Assembly: GCA_004565275.1 (NCBI GenBank)
Contig: SDOX01000019.1
Location: 554,340 to 618,339 of the forward strand
Source: Nannochloropsis salina CCMP1776
Lineage: Eukaryota > Sar > Eustigmatophyceae > Eustigmatales > Monodopsidaceae
Reading direction: 5' to 3'
Length of the DNA: 64,000 bases
Positions 52,001-63,559 of the stretch are shown here, piece by piece; positions within the stretch are counted from its first letter, which is position 1, and each line of letters starts with the position of its first letter. The notes beneath the pieces were generated by a model, which saw only the letters and a program-made list of their open reading frames with translations, had not been told where the DNA came from and did not search any database. The translations under genes and the position numbers were made by a program.

Positions 52001-54416
52001 CTAGTAGAACTTTCACGGTCCATCTCGAGAGAATGTGCGGTCCAAAACAATCCTGACCCACGCGGTGGTTCTGAACGCACAACTTTACAAAGACGCAAAA
52101 AGTGGTGGCTGAACTCGACTTTAGTGGCGTTCTCGTCGGATCCAGATCGCAATTTGCTGCTTTTCAGAGAAATTTCAGTGTCATCTTCGAGATCGACCGC
52201 TTTGCAGGCACACAGCAATAATGTGGATCACAGAATCGAATTTTCCGTGCCTCGCCCTGCCTATACGGATAAATTGAAGGGTGAAGACAAGCGCTTCCGC
52301 GTAACCCTTGCCTTAATCTCTCCATTTGTCTCATTGGACTGCTTACAAATATTCTATCCGACATTCTTAGAGAAAACGCAAAGGAGGACGGGACTTCACG
52401 AGCTTAAAGAAAATACAACAATGGCTATGCACGCGCCCAATCATCGACCCTCGCCTCCTCGATCAAAGAATTGTACAATCTCTTTAAACTCGGATAAGAC
52501 AGACCAACTCGCAATGGAAAAGACACGTCAACCTGCTCCTACGCCTAATTTGACACTCAACAATGGAGACTTACTTGCAAAAAAACGATTAAGGATCACT
52601 CCTGGAAACGTTTCTCTTGCACTTGGTGGAAGGAAAACCATGCAACCTGCGATTATTCGTTCCCGGCATGAGCGCCATAAAATGCAGAACTTGTACAGGA
52701 AAGACGAAGAAATGCGGCCCTCCAATGCAGCTGGCCAGTCGTCGAATGTATCAGATTCACATGTACAGAAGCGGCGAGAATATTCACAGGAGCTTAAAAA
52801 AGGCTATGAGCCGGAGAACCATGTACAAGGTAGGACGGATCATAGTAAGGATTTTCAAAACGAGGAACCGCAGCGACGAGCTTATCACGATGAGGCACAA
52901 GTGTTGGTTCATCCTTCTGTGTCAAATGTCGCGCCTAAAGGCTCCGCAGCGACTGCAAAAGATCCTACACTTCAAGAAAAGGATCCTTTTTGTCAACTCC
53001 AGTTCAAACCATCGCAGGAAAGCCCGTTCTTAAATGTTAACGAAATGCATGACGCTGCTAATGAGGAACAGCAGAAATTTGGTGCAGTGCAAGTGGGTGC
53101 TTTGTCCTCTTTATCACCGTCTGTTTTATCCTCTCATGGAGCTAGCCAACAGATATTATCAGGAATACCCTTGAATTGCTCGCCGTCTTGTTGGAATCAA
53201 GTACAACGCAATCTTAAGAGAAATTTCACTAGAGATTCCCAAGGTTGGAAGAGTAATGATCTGCCTTTTACGTCGCAGGTCCAAGATTACGAGGTCACGC
53301 GTGAAGGCGACGCGGAACTCTCTTTGCTGCAAGCCAAGGCTCAAGAAATGAGAACCGACCAAGTGCCGATTTATCGCGTGTCCAGAGCTGCTGCTCTACC
53401 ACCGCCCTCTGTCAAAACCTCAAATGTAGGACCCATACTATCACGAAAAGTTGTAGGCGTTTCCTCTCGCGTGGGCTCGAGGTCAACCAGGGAAGTTACA
53501 GCGTCCAAACCCGTCAGTGGACTGTTGCAAAGACACTCTCGGGATACCTCAGGCCTTTCGACGGCGCATACCACACAGATTTCCCAATGTTGGCACAATT
53601 CGCGAAAAGAACAGTTTCAAGGCATCACGGAAAATAGTTCAAAGGAGCAGTGGGCTTACGTAGATCCTCACTTCCGCCATGTAATAGATGACAAGGTGAG
53701 ACATTGATTGCCCATTCATACCCCTTAATTCAAAAATGATCAAGATGTTAAGACGTTGGGGGTTAATGTGGTGCAGACGAGATCGATTGGAATCCGTTCT
53801 GCTTCACCCATGGATATGTGGTCTGGAGAAGGAGAGGGAGGGAGGGAGGGTTCAGAGGGTGATAAAAGAAAAGAAGGAGAGGAGGAAAATGGAGGGGAAG
53901 AGGGAAGGACGGGTGGAAGGAAGGAGGAGTCGGAGGCCACGCCGAGAGGGGGGAATCCGCCACTTATTGCACTTACAAGTCTTCTTTGACTCTTCAGCAC
54001 ATGGGATCAATTTGAAGGTTTATACTGCTCTTTGGAATGCTGTCTCACAAAATGTCAATATCCATTATGTAAAACAGCGAGGTACTTCGCCCAACAGTCA
54101 AGGCAACTACGAGCAGAGTGAGGCGATCGGAAGCGAGAAAGCACAGGTTCCTTTACTGACACCACCGTGCAACGCCTCACCACGCGAGCCCCCTACCAAG
54201 CACATTTGCAAGCAACAACGCGCTCGAGTGTTTCCTATCCAAGTTGCTAATATTGAAACCTACCCTCTTTATCATGATCCTTCACAACACCTGTCTCTAA
54301 TCGCATCCCCGCGACACCTCAGGCATGTTTATGAGAGTGACGAATGCCATCTCGTTGACGCACTTGGCAATGTGGAAAATTTCGCAGAGGCATTTGATGC
54401 AGCTGGCTTTTTCTAA
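49087..54416 (+). CDS. HFM1: Meiotic DNA helicase HFM1/MER3
   Basis: Proposed exons 49087-51462, 51602-53695 and about 54018-54416 give roughly 1622 aa; the last acceptor is uncertain. SKI2-like motifs: I APTGVGKT, Ia APVKALCQQR, II DEAH in IDEAHFLGE, III SATLPN, V STLAQGINSPAF and VI QMIGRAGRPGYDDRG. The winged-helix and Sec63-like regions follow, with GIGGAYCQKLGVAGIDSF as a helix-hairpin-helix-like segment. HFM1/MER3 unwinds recombination intermediates and promotes interfering crossovers in meiosis. The C-terminal 600 residues are unconserved and probably disordered. The N-terminus is Pro/Ser-rich, encoded by a C/T tract near 49195-49300, so a downstream Met (49384) could be the start. Confidence 0.88.
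53823..53948 (+). repeat. Purine-rich low-complexity tract in HFM1 intron
   Basis: A run of GGAGG/GAAGG units, almost all purine on the plus strand, within the proposed last intron of HFM1. It keeps several frames open by chance. Confidence 0.6.
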
Positions 54417-54844
54417 GTTTCTTTCTAACACTGTGATTATGTATGCGTTATCAGTGAGTACATGTCACATTCTTTCAAATCTGCTGGAGAGCAATGTCGT
54501 TTGAGTCGTCACAACAAGAGGTTTGATTACCACATACAACTGTTTCGACCCCCAGCCGTGTGGCGGGGAATCAAGCCGCCGTGAATTTGAAACGTGATTG
54601 ACATTTTAGAAATTGTGCACAAGTCTCTTATAAGTCGAGAATTGTCCTTCAATGAATGTTATTCTCTTTCACTTTTAAACTGCTAATCCTTTGCTCTTCG
54701 TCTGTTTTGTATCGTGCTAGTCCCCAGCTAGGAAACAACAGAAGTAGGGAGAAAATAAAAAAGAATCGGACCTAAGAGGTATAAATTTGCTTCTAGGATG
54801 CGGTTCAGCACCGATAACTTTTTTAAACGCTTCCCAAGTGTCTC
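54417..54844. other. Intergenic 3' of HFM1
   Basis: AT-rich, with no gene or repeat seen. Confidence 0.4.
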
Positions 54845-55243
54845 ATGTCAACATTGCTCCATACCCTCCTAGAGAACCTCGAGACGCTAAGGAGCGAGTA
54901 CATCAGCGTCTTGTATTTCTTTAGAAATCATCCATACATGAAACCGCAGAGAAACGATGATCGCTTTGCAAGAGCAAGTATTGTATCTCGCTTCATTTTA
55001 AGCTTACGCTGTCTGGGACTCGGGATGCTCGTACCCCCCTGGTCAGAAGGCGAGGTCGAGCACACGGCGGGCATGGGCGGCAACATTCGTGTCGATGACA
55101 CCAAAACCGTCACGTCCCGCGGCTCGGATATTCGCCATGCTTTCAAAACGCTAATTGATCAAGGGAATAATGCCTCGTGTCTTTTCGCGTGTACAGTGAA
55201 GAAAAAAAGGGTACTGCCTGTCCATGTCTCTAAGTGCATTTAA
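54845..55243 (+). CDS. Hypothetical small protein
   Basis: A 132-codon frame starting with ATG. The N-terminal third is helical (TLLENLETLRSEYISVLYFF) and the rest is of mixed composition. I recognise no family. It lies between HFM1 and the GDPD gene on the same strand, and could be a real small gene, an unlinked exon, or chance. An imperfect telomere-like stretch follows at about 55315-55336. Confidence 0.3.
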   Translation: MSTLLHTLLENLETLRSEYISVLYFFRNHPYMKPQRNDDRFARASIVSRFILSLRCLGLGMLVPPWSEGEVEHTAGMGGNIRVDDTKTVTSRGSDIRHAFKTLIDQGNNASCLFACTVKKKRVLPVHVSKCI

Positions 55244-55314
55244 GCAGAAATATGACTGCGATCAAGAACGCCTCGGTCCCTGACCGATCTCCTGATCTAT
55301 TACCACTCCTATCC

Positions 55315-55336
55315 CCCAAAACCCTAACTCTAACCA
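55315..55336 (+). repeat. Short telomere-like stretch
   Basis: CCCCAAAACCCTAACTCTAA resembles degenerate CCCTAA repeats. At fewer than three units it may be chance. Confidence 0.3.
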
Positions 55337-55545
55337 TTAAGCCTACCATGCCTAAACTCAGTTCTCATATTCGAACCTTTTCCGAATGGAATATTACGAG
55401 AGGAATATGCAACATCCTCTTCTCGTGTGTTTGGAAATGAAGAACTGAGCTTAGATTCCGCTGGCGTTTGATAAAGAATCTGACCTTCCCTTGCCTCAAC
55501 ACTTTCCTCCTTTCATACGCGACACAGTTATCATACCTAAGTGAC

Positions 55546-57237
55546 ATGGAACTCACTGACATCTTGGGCCCCGTGTCAAATGCCTCTGTAATGATACATC
55601 TGATTGGTATGTACGTCGCGTTTTGCATCGTAAGTATACTCCTTCACCACTTTCCTGCCATCCTGCACCGTCCCAAAAAACGACTCTATGAACCAGTCGT
55701 CCAGTCAGAGACCCTTGATCCGGTCAAAAATAAAAGTTTATGTTGTAAAGTATCAACGGGTACCTCCATTTCTGTTGCCATGAAGAGTAATGTCGACCCA
55801 AGATTTCGTGTGCAGCACATCGCACACAGAGGCTCTCGGCTGGAGGGCCTGCCGGAGAACACGCTGGCCTCATTCGACCACGCTGTTGCCGCGGGCTCGG
55901 ATGTCATCGAACTTGACGTCTGGTTAACCAAAGATGAGAAAGTGGTGGTGTTTCATGACGCGGATTTGGAGAGGATGTGCGGAGCACCGGCTTCCAGGGC
56001 AGCTCTCGCGACTGTGGACGCCAGGGAGGCGACAACGAAGCCTGGCACCACCCGAGAGCGGCGCAGCATAGGCATCCCCGACCTGCTTTTTCATGAATTA
56101 CCGGAAATATCTTTGGATAGTGAAGCGCACTGGGCTGTGGATGCAGGCAATCGGGCAGAGGCCTGTCGCATCCCTCTGTTTTCCGAGGTGCTGGCGCTAG
56201 TCCCCCCCCACATGACCATGATAGTTGAAGTCAAGCAAAAGAGTGCGGTAAGTAAGTTTGGTCAGAACCTTTGCGTTCCTTTTCCCGTTTCAAAACATTT
56301 AAGGGTTTGCTATGAGTGGAGGCGATTTGAGGAAATGGTTCTCATGAGAGCGAGTGCATCGTCGTTCGCGTGTCTTCGACCGGTCATTTTGTACCTACGT
56401 AATCGAGAATGACTAATGCATTGGTTTCTGGTAGGTGCTTGTCCGCAAGGTGCATGAATTAATCGTGGCGCGAGGCCGGCTGGAGCGAACCATCTGGTTC
56501 AGTCTCTCTGAGGATATAAATGCCGACCTCCGAGCTTACGATCCGTCAATACCCAATATTTCATCAGTCATGGGCATGCTTAAGGTAATGAGAGGATGGC
56601 GGATGATATATTGTCCAGCGACGCCGTCCTGTCGGTTTCTGCCGTGACATCCTCAGAGACCATCTCTCACTTTCTTACCCACCTCCACCTCCACGTTGCA
56701 CAGTGTATATTTTTTTACTACACGGGAATTCTGCCGTTTGTCCGACTGAATGAGGACATACTGGGCATTCCGATTGATAGAGTGGACTACGCCAGAGTCA
56801 GAGAACAGAAAGCACTGAAAGTTCTTCCTGACGCTGTCTGCGCCATTCTGGCCTTCGTGCTGGGCGGAAAGCCACCCTCAGCGCTCATCCCACCTGGACT
56901 TTTTAAACATCTGCGAGCTCGAGGTATACCGATATTCTTCTTGGGGGTTAACGATGAAGAGGACCTCAAGGTAAGGAGGAGATTGCTGTAAGTTCAGGAG
57001 AGCAGTAGTGTACGTGTCGCCCGTGTGTGTGCTTGAACATGCAGGATCTATGCGTAAGGACGCGGACAATGACAAATACCCGCAATGCCTTTCATGCTCC
57101 GAAGCTTATCGCATCGTTTGTTTTTTTAAAACTCATAGGTTGCCGAAGTGGCGGGCTCCACCGCGGTTCTAACGGACAGGCCACGATGGCTGAGCCAACG
57201 CATGATGGAGGGCAAAGTAGCGTTGAGGCAACTGTGA
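55546..57237 (+). CDS. Glycerophosphodiester phosphodiesterase, membrane-anchored
   Basis: Exons 55546-56247, 56435-56584, 56704-56970 and 57139-57237, all phase 0 and GT-AG, give 405 aa. A transmembrane helix near the N-terminus (VMIHLIGMYVAFCIVSILL) precedes the GDPD TIM-barrel. Catalytic and metal-binding motifs are HRGSRLEGLPENT (about 106), VIELDVWLTKD and VVFHDADLERMCG, then MTMIVEVK and the C-terminal TAVLTDRPRWL. The enzyme hydrolyses glycerophosphodiesters to glycerol-3-phosphate and an alcohol. In plants and algae such enzymes recycle phosphorus from deacylated phospholipids. The ATG at 55546 is chosen over an upstream in-frame TTG. The next gene downstream is an SPX-MFS phosphate transporter on the same strand, 434 bp away. 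Confidence 0.92.
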
Positions 57238-57671
57238 AAAAGGGGCACGGAAACGGTAAAGGTACTCATTCAGCATTAAACATCGAAATGGATGATAGAA
57301 ACAGAATGATCGGATAAGAAAACACAAGAAAGCACACACTGGTCCTTTATTTTCTTTAGGATGGGCGACCAACCTCCTTTCTTTTGGTAACGGAAACTTC
57401 AAGTCTCACAGCGCGAAAATCGTCCTGCCACTTGAATAATTGCTGGCTAGATTCTCAGACGAAAAAAGTCCTGATATGCGGGAGCTCTGGCGGCTTAATT
57501 CATACACATTATTTTATTCAAATTCGATTGTCATATCTTTGCCTGCTGGAAGCTATTTAAATCTTTTGATGTTATATCAGTTGAACTGCATTGACTTCTG
57601 TTCTGACGACAGGGTGGGAGGCGGCCAAGCGCGGTGACCTATTAGTCGCAGCAGAAGAACGAGGTTTTTCG
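57238..57671. other. Intergenic, GDPD / SPX-MFS
   Basis: 434 bp, AT-rich, holding the GDPD 3' UTR and the SPX-MFS promoter. No gene is seen. Confidence 0.4.
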
Positions 57672-60600
57672 ATGGTACGCTTCGAAAAATTTTTAAACGC
57701 ATCCAAAGAGCCGGAATGGGAAAGTTACTACATAGCTTACGGCGATCTGAAAACCGTCCTCCGCCATGAGGAGTACAAGCAGGAGGCGCGGACTAGATTG
57801 CAAGCCTCAAAGGGTCTTGTCCTGCTCGATCATCCCCAACACGATACGGAGAAAGACATGGCGCTCGAATCAAGGATACCACTAGCATCGACAGCCTCTC
57901 TAGAAGACTCCTTTTCTCAGGTAGGAATGATAAAAAGAAAATTGTCCGGTAGACAAATTTTTTATCTCGTATCAACCACTAATTTTCCTTCCTATCATCT
58001 CATCTCACCGGAAAATGATTGGCATACCAGCTATTAGATCGCGAGGTTGAAAAGGTCGACATATTTTTTCTGAAAGCTCAAGGCGAGATAGCAAATAAAT
58101 TGTTAAAATTTCGCCTTCGGATGCGCGCGTTAGGCCCCGTCGACGACCAGGCAGAAGACAATCTACAAAATCAAATACTCGACAGTCCAAGCAGCACAAA
58201 CACCCTCAGCAGTAGTGCTATTGGAGCGCTCTCGGCTACATCACCTACAAAATCAAGACACCGTCGTTTAATGTACGTAATAAGAACGAGGGCTTCGAGA
58301 AACCCCCCCTTCTGGATGGAACGGGGCGCTTAGAATACTACTTCGGGGCCTTCAACATTGCAAGCGCTTTCCACATTTTATTTGCTAGGAAACTGCTGAT
58401 CAAAGCTTGATGGTACAGATTAGCATATATATGCCTATTCCAAGATGATTTACTCGATGTGAAACCGTCCTTTCCTATTGTCGCCTTTCTATCTCCTCCA
58501 CACAGGACGGCCAGGCCGAGCGACCTCATCGAAGAGTATCGTGACATTTGCCATCAGTTGACAAGGCTCCTCCATTTCCTTGAGCTGAACGCGGATGCAG
58601 TGAGGAAAATATTGAAAAAACACGACCGACGTCTCCTCTCTGACGACTTAGCAACGGGCTCGTATTTGACCACGCGTGTGTCTCGGAACCCCGACAGTCA
58701 CCTGAGACAGCTCTTTTGGCAAAATGGTTTGAATGCAATCGTTCTAAGCTTGAAAGCAGCCATCCAAGAAATGCCTGCTAAATGCCAAATGTTGCAAGAC
58801 GGCTCTGGTGAGTTAAGAAAGAGGAGAGGAATGAAGAAAAATCGCGCCTTTTTTACATGTCGTTACAAAAATCCAAGTCTGCTGTCGCTTTTACTCGTTC
58901 ACCTTTTATAACTATTTCCTAAACATTTCAAAACTTCTCTTTGGCGCTTGGGTGGCGGCAGCAATCCATCCACAGGACAAAAAAGCCATCAAGGACATGG
59001 TCGCTAGCTTGGACTCGGTGCAGACCGCACGTGCCCAAGTGCGTCGCAAGACGACGCCTTTCACACATTTCCTGTCCCTCAAGCCTCTCATCTTCGACCA
59101 AGAAGAGCTTGAAGTTGGTGATATTCATGATTTGCTTCCCATGGTACCGCACGGGCTATCTGTCTGGTTAAACATCGCTCAGATCTTCCTGTCCACTGTC
59201 AACGCGTACATCACTGTGCCCACCACCAACAAGTACGCGGAAAACTTGGGCGTACATGCTGCTTACAGCGGGGTCATCATTGGGATGAGCCCCTTAGCGC
59301 AAATATTTTCTGCATTCTTGTTTTCATATTGGAGGTGAGTTTTTGTGCGGCTGAGGGGAAAGTAATGCCATGGCCCTAACATTCCCGCCGTCTGCCTCTT
59401 CATATTATGCACAGCAATTACGCGTTCAAGCTACCGTTGGTTGTTTCCTCTTTATTGCAATTGAGTGGCAATGTCCTGTACGGGGCTGCCCTAGGATACA
59501 AGAGTCTGCCCATGCTTCTTCTGGGTCGTTTTTTGGGCGGAGCAGGGACAGCCGAGGCCGTCAATCGACGCTACATTGCTGATGTCATCCCTCCCAGCGA
59601 GCGCACGGGGGCATCGGTAGCTTTCGTGACGGCATCTGCCCTGGGAATGTCTGCAGGTCCCGCCTTGGCCGCTGTCCTCTTCCCTATCGACTTTCAAGTC
59701 GGCCGCTTCCCGATCATTAACTCCACCGCGCCCGCGTGGCTGATGGTTATCTTGTGGGCCGTATTTCTCGTAATAATGGCACTTTGCTTCCGAGAACCCA
59801 CACATCGCCACCGTAACACAAAAAGTGAGCTCTTGCACAATCACAAAACGGGAAAAAAGGAGATCGCGCCTGAGTCTTTTGCTACATCTGCTCAAATGGA
59901 TGAGGAGAGAGCCTTGTGTGAAAACGAGCGATCCCATTTGATATCTCACGACAGCAAAGGGGACTACGGGGGTCTGCGCGTTCCAAGTGCTTCGGTCGAA
60001 GAGCAAGTGGGTCCCAAGGACCCCCCCACATACTTCATGTCTCCCTCCTCCACGGCTACGTCGGCAGTGTCAATTTTCCACGACCGCGAATTGCGGCCCT
60101 CTTCGTACTTGCCAAAGCTTCGTCATCCCCTCGCCAAGATCCATCCAATCCTACTGCTTGTGTGGCGCAACAAACCCCTGATGTTGACGCTAGCTGTTTA
60201 TTTTTTGATTGAAATCGCGGACGAAATTATACTTTCTTCCGCAGGGCTTATTGCCACTTCTTATTTCAATTGGAGCATAAGCCACGTCGGCGCCTTCATG
60301 GCTGCCCTTGGCCTTCTGGTGTTGCCAGCGAACTATCTGGTGGGTGAATTTTCGGAGCACGGGTACGAGGACCGGACCATTATTGTCACCTCCCAAGCAA
60401 TCACCATCATGGGGCTTCTCCTTATCATATCCTACTGGGGAGAGTACAACGAATTTCAATTTGTGGCCGGCACATCTTTGATATTTGTAGCTGTGGCCGT
60501 AATGGAGGGCGTCGACACCTCACTCATGTCCAAGGTAATCCCTCCCGTGCTCTCGCGAGGTACTTTCAACTCCGGTTTGCTTGCTGTGCAGATTGGCATG

Positions 60601-60744
60601 GTAGCCAAGGCCCTCGGGGACGGCCTGATCACAGTCATCGGACTCAGCGCGGACGACCTGATCAATGGCCTGTACATTCCCATCCTTGTCATCACTGTAG
60701 GCTTGTTCTTTATCTGTAAGCAGTACTTCAAACACATGTCGTAA
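57672..60744 (+). CDS. SPX-MFS phosphate transporter, PHT5/VPT type
   Basis: Exons 57672-57920, 58031-58272, 58506-58807, 58962-59334 and 59415-60744 give 831 aa with closing phases. The N-terminal SPX domain begins MVRFEKFLNASKEPEW with YIAYGDLKTVL, continues with LLDREVEKVDIFF, and has the inositol-pyrophosphate-binding basic cluster near VRKILKKHDRRL. The C-terminal major facilitator part (about 350-831) has about ten or more hydrophobic helices, for example GRFLGGAGTAEAVNRRYIAD and the final VITVGLFFICKQYF, with a long hydrophilic central loop. SPX-MFS proteins move phosphate into the plant vacuole and respond to inositol pyrophosphate levels. In this alga an acidic or vacuolar store is likely, by inference. 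Confidence 0.93.
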
Positions 60745-61188
60745 TCAGCCGTTGAGGAACGGGGAGACCGGAACATGCGCGACAAATCGACAGGATAAAT
60801 TGGGCCACAATTCAAGCGTTTCCCGTACGAAAAGTAAACAGAAGCTGTCTGTAAAGTACGGGTGAATGTCTGCATTGGTACATCCAAGCCATCCAAAAGA
60901 AAAAGGCAAAGCACAAAATGCTGTGCGTCCGTCCATTGACAGCAAGGGACGATGTGTGATATACTTTCTCTTCCTTACCTTCATAAAATTTTACATACAA
61001 ATCTCCGCAGTGGTGTTTGTAGTGACAATGAAAGCATGAAAGGGATGAATGAGAGATTGATGATTGCCTGACACCACAGTAGACGACTTTTGGCACTGAA
61101 AGAACGACGTTTGATCGGTCCACATGCGATAGCTGGTGAAGGTCTGCGTGCGCAGGATTGAGACACGCCACTCCCTCGAACTTCCTGT
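60745..61188. other. Convergent intergenic, SPX-MFS / BAR-SH3
   Basis: 444 bp of shared 3' flanks. Minus-strand frames run through but show no family features. Confidence 0.4.
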
Positions 61189-62975
61189 TCAGGGAATGAC
61201 CTCCACGTAATTGGCGGGGATCGAGCCCACCTTCCCATTGAGTCGGGCGTCCCACCACCCCGAGTCGTCCTTGGCCAGGATTTCTATCACATCGCCCACC
61301 ATAAACGCAAGCTCGGTCTCGTCTTCGGCCTCGTTGTCGTAGAGGGCGCGCGCGAACACAGGCTTCTGGGAGGAGTTAGGCGGGGCTGCAGTTGCCATGG
61401 GTAGTGGAAGGGCGTCGTCCATGTGAGCCGCACCGTTTGAAGAGCCCATCTTGTCGTATCCTGTTGCGGTCGACATGCCCGCCCCCGCGGTCGTCGATCC
61501 ACCGCCCTTACTGGCATCCCCCCGGCTTGACTGACGGCTAAAAAAGCTGGAGAACATGCCACTGGTACGACCACCTTCGCTATTACCATTAACGCCTCCG
61601 CCACTAGCGACCAGGGCGCTCGAGGTAGGTTTGTGAGGGCTCTTAGGGGGCCCTGATTGGCTGGCGTTGGTCACAGGCGTGGGCTGACCCCCCTGTGCAG
61701 GCTGATGATCCAAGGCCGACTGAGACGCCGGCGGCATCGCTCCTGGATGGACTGGAGACGGGGAACGCGGCGTGAAGGTGGTTGTGACGGTGGCAGTGAC
61801 GGCTTTCACAAGCTTCTCCATCTGCGAGAGTTCTACGGGCCTCGCCTCCGGCCCCCCCGCCGCGACCAAGTCTTTGACCTGCGTGCGTAGAGACTCGACT
61901 TTCTCCTCCTCCGGCAAGCTTTTCAATAGCTGGCCCAAGTGCTCTCCCGTCTGACAGAAGAGCTCCGCCTGACATGCCAAAACAGTGCGCAGTGAAGTCT
62001 CCAAAAGTTCGTCTCGGAAGAGCTTGGCCTTGAGCATCTCGTCCTTGATTTTGGCGTTCTGGCGCCTGTAGCGATCTTCTGCGGCGTGGAGCTTGCTCTG
62101 GATCTGGTAAAGGGCCTTTTCTACCTCTGCTAGGCGATGGTTGGGGGCGCCGTTGGCCGGTGCGGGAGCAGCCGCGTACTTCACTTGCTTGTCTTGTAGG
62201 GAGTTGAAGCGACGGCGGTAAGAGTCGTAGTCCTTGACGTAGGCCTCGCGAAGGTCGGCTTCGTGCTGGATCTCAGGGACGATGTCAGCAATGAAAGCCC
62301 GCAGCCGCGTCAGACCCTGATCGAGCCACACCTTGGCCACAGACCGACGCACCGTTTCGTTGCAGTGCGTCCAGGCCTGCTTGTATTGCGCGGCGGCGGG
62401 GTGGGAGCGAAGGGCGTTGGGCGTGCCCGGGGGCCTGAACAGGGAAAACAAAATCAGACCAAGGTATTGGTGCATACATACCACGCAAGTCCCCTCTGAC
62501 GTACCAATCCATCATCAGCCGGCCCCAGTAGTATTCGTAGACAGTACTACCCAGGTCCATGCCCACACCGAAGAGGTCCTTGCTTTTGTCCAGGAAAGCG
62601 CCCATTCCCTGGCTGAGCTCACCCAGCTCCCGGATGGTGCGGTCGAAACGTTGCTTGCAGTCCTCATATTCCGTGTCCAAGGTCCCGTCCGAGACGCCAA
62701 TTTTCTGGGCAAGGGACGTGGAGGGAGAAAGCACAAGGTGACTGATTAGGGATGTCGTACATAAGAACACGACCCCTTTTTCGCCTGACACGAAGAAGCA
62801 GCCTGCCACGAAAAGGAAAAAAAAAGCGTGCGAGCGACGCGGGTAGACCCCGAAGCTTTAGCACGCAGTTGCCGGAGGTACCCTGGAAGTATGAAGTACG
62901 ATGAGCGAACTACTCACGACTAACCTGAAATATTGCCTCGACTCCTCTCCGCTTGATGGCCTTCATTTTTTTCAT
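61189..62975 (-). CDS. BAR-SH3 membrane-curvature protein, endophilin/amphiphysin-like
   Basis: Exons 62925-62975, 62478-62704 and 61189-62434 (minus) close at 507 aa. The first exon (MKKMKAIKRRGVEAIFQ) is basic and amphipathic, as expected for an N-BAR helix. Residues about 20-290 form a BAR-type coiled coil (DTEYEDCKQRFDRTIRELGE, AYVKDYDSYRRRFNSLQDKQ, KLHAAEDRYRRQNAKIKDEM). A Ser/Pro/Gly-rich linker follows. The C-terminal SH3 domain has ALYDNEAEDETELAF, GWWDARLNGKVGSIPANYVE. Family knowledge: BAR-SH3 proteins bend membranes and recruit dynamin or actin regulators during endocytosis. A further upstream exon near 63120 (MHLRQ) could extend the N-terminus by a few residues. Confidence 0.9.
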
Positions 62976-63559
62976 GACTGTAGGCCTGGCATCATCGTAT
63001 TTGTGATTGGGGCATGTCAAGCGCAAAACGTTGTCGGGAGTTCCGTTAGCTGAGCTTGATTAGCCAATGGGATGCGGGTGCATACAGGAGGGGGTAAGAC
63101 TGTACTTACTTTGCCGGAGGTGCATCCATGCTTGAGTGTGGCAGCCAACCTGTCAAAGCCTATCCTCCTTTGCAAGTCTGTGCGTGTGACAAGAAGGGAG
63201 TGAGACTATTCATTCGAAGCCGACTTTCACCTAGCTAGGGCAGCGAGATCGAGGTCCTCGCAGGGCCCATGAGGGCATGCCCTCGCCTCGCACTCGGCGC
63301 CCGTCGATTCTCGTCGGCATCCGAGACCGGAGTAGCGAACGTGTGCTTCATGTCCTTCTCCGTGAGTCCGAAGTGACTAAGGAATGGTGCGAGCGTTTAA
63401 ACGTGGTGGCAAGAACTGGGTTTCATGTCGAGCCTCGCCTTCTCCTTGTCCCGAGTCCGTTGCTCGTGGGGGAGCCTAACGGCGTGGGAGGTAGAAACTT
63501 ATCCTTCCTTTTGGTATTGACGCGAAATGTAACGCCTCCATTTGCCACAAAAACAGGCC
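62976..63559. promoter_or_regulatory. Divergent intergenic, BAR-SH3 / SAL1-like gene
   Basis: 584 bp that may include a short first exon of the BAR-SH3 gene (around 63110-63130, minus) and both promoters. A 117-codon plus-strand frame here is unconserved. Confidence 0.4.

Noticed and set aside
53736-54017. Open frame through the last HFM1 intron as coding sequence
   Set aside because: It is a purine-rich low-complexity tract lying after a good GTGAGA donor; translation there is Arg/Glu/Gly repeat only.
53991-54017. TTCAG at 53997 as acceptor for the last HFM1 exon
   Set aside because: Joined in phase 0 to the donor at 53696 it ends within a few codons; the AG at 54017 keeps the long downstream frame open. 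Transcript data are needed to decide.
55315-55336. Interstitial telomere array
   Set aside because: Only about two degenerate units; not enough to claim a telomere relic beyond a note.
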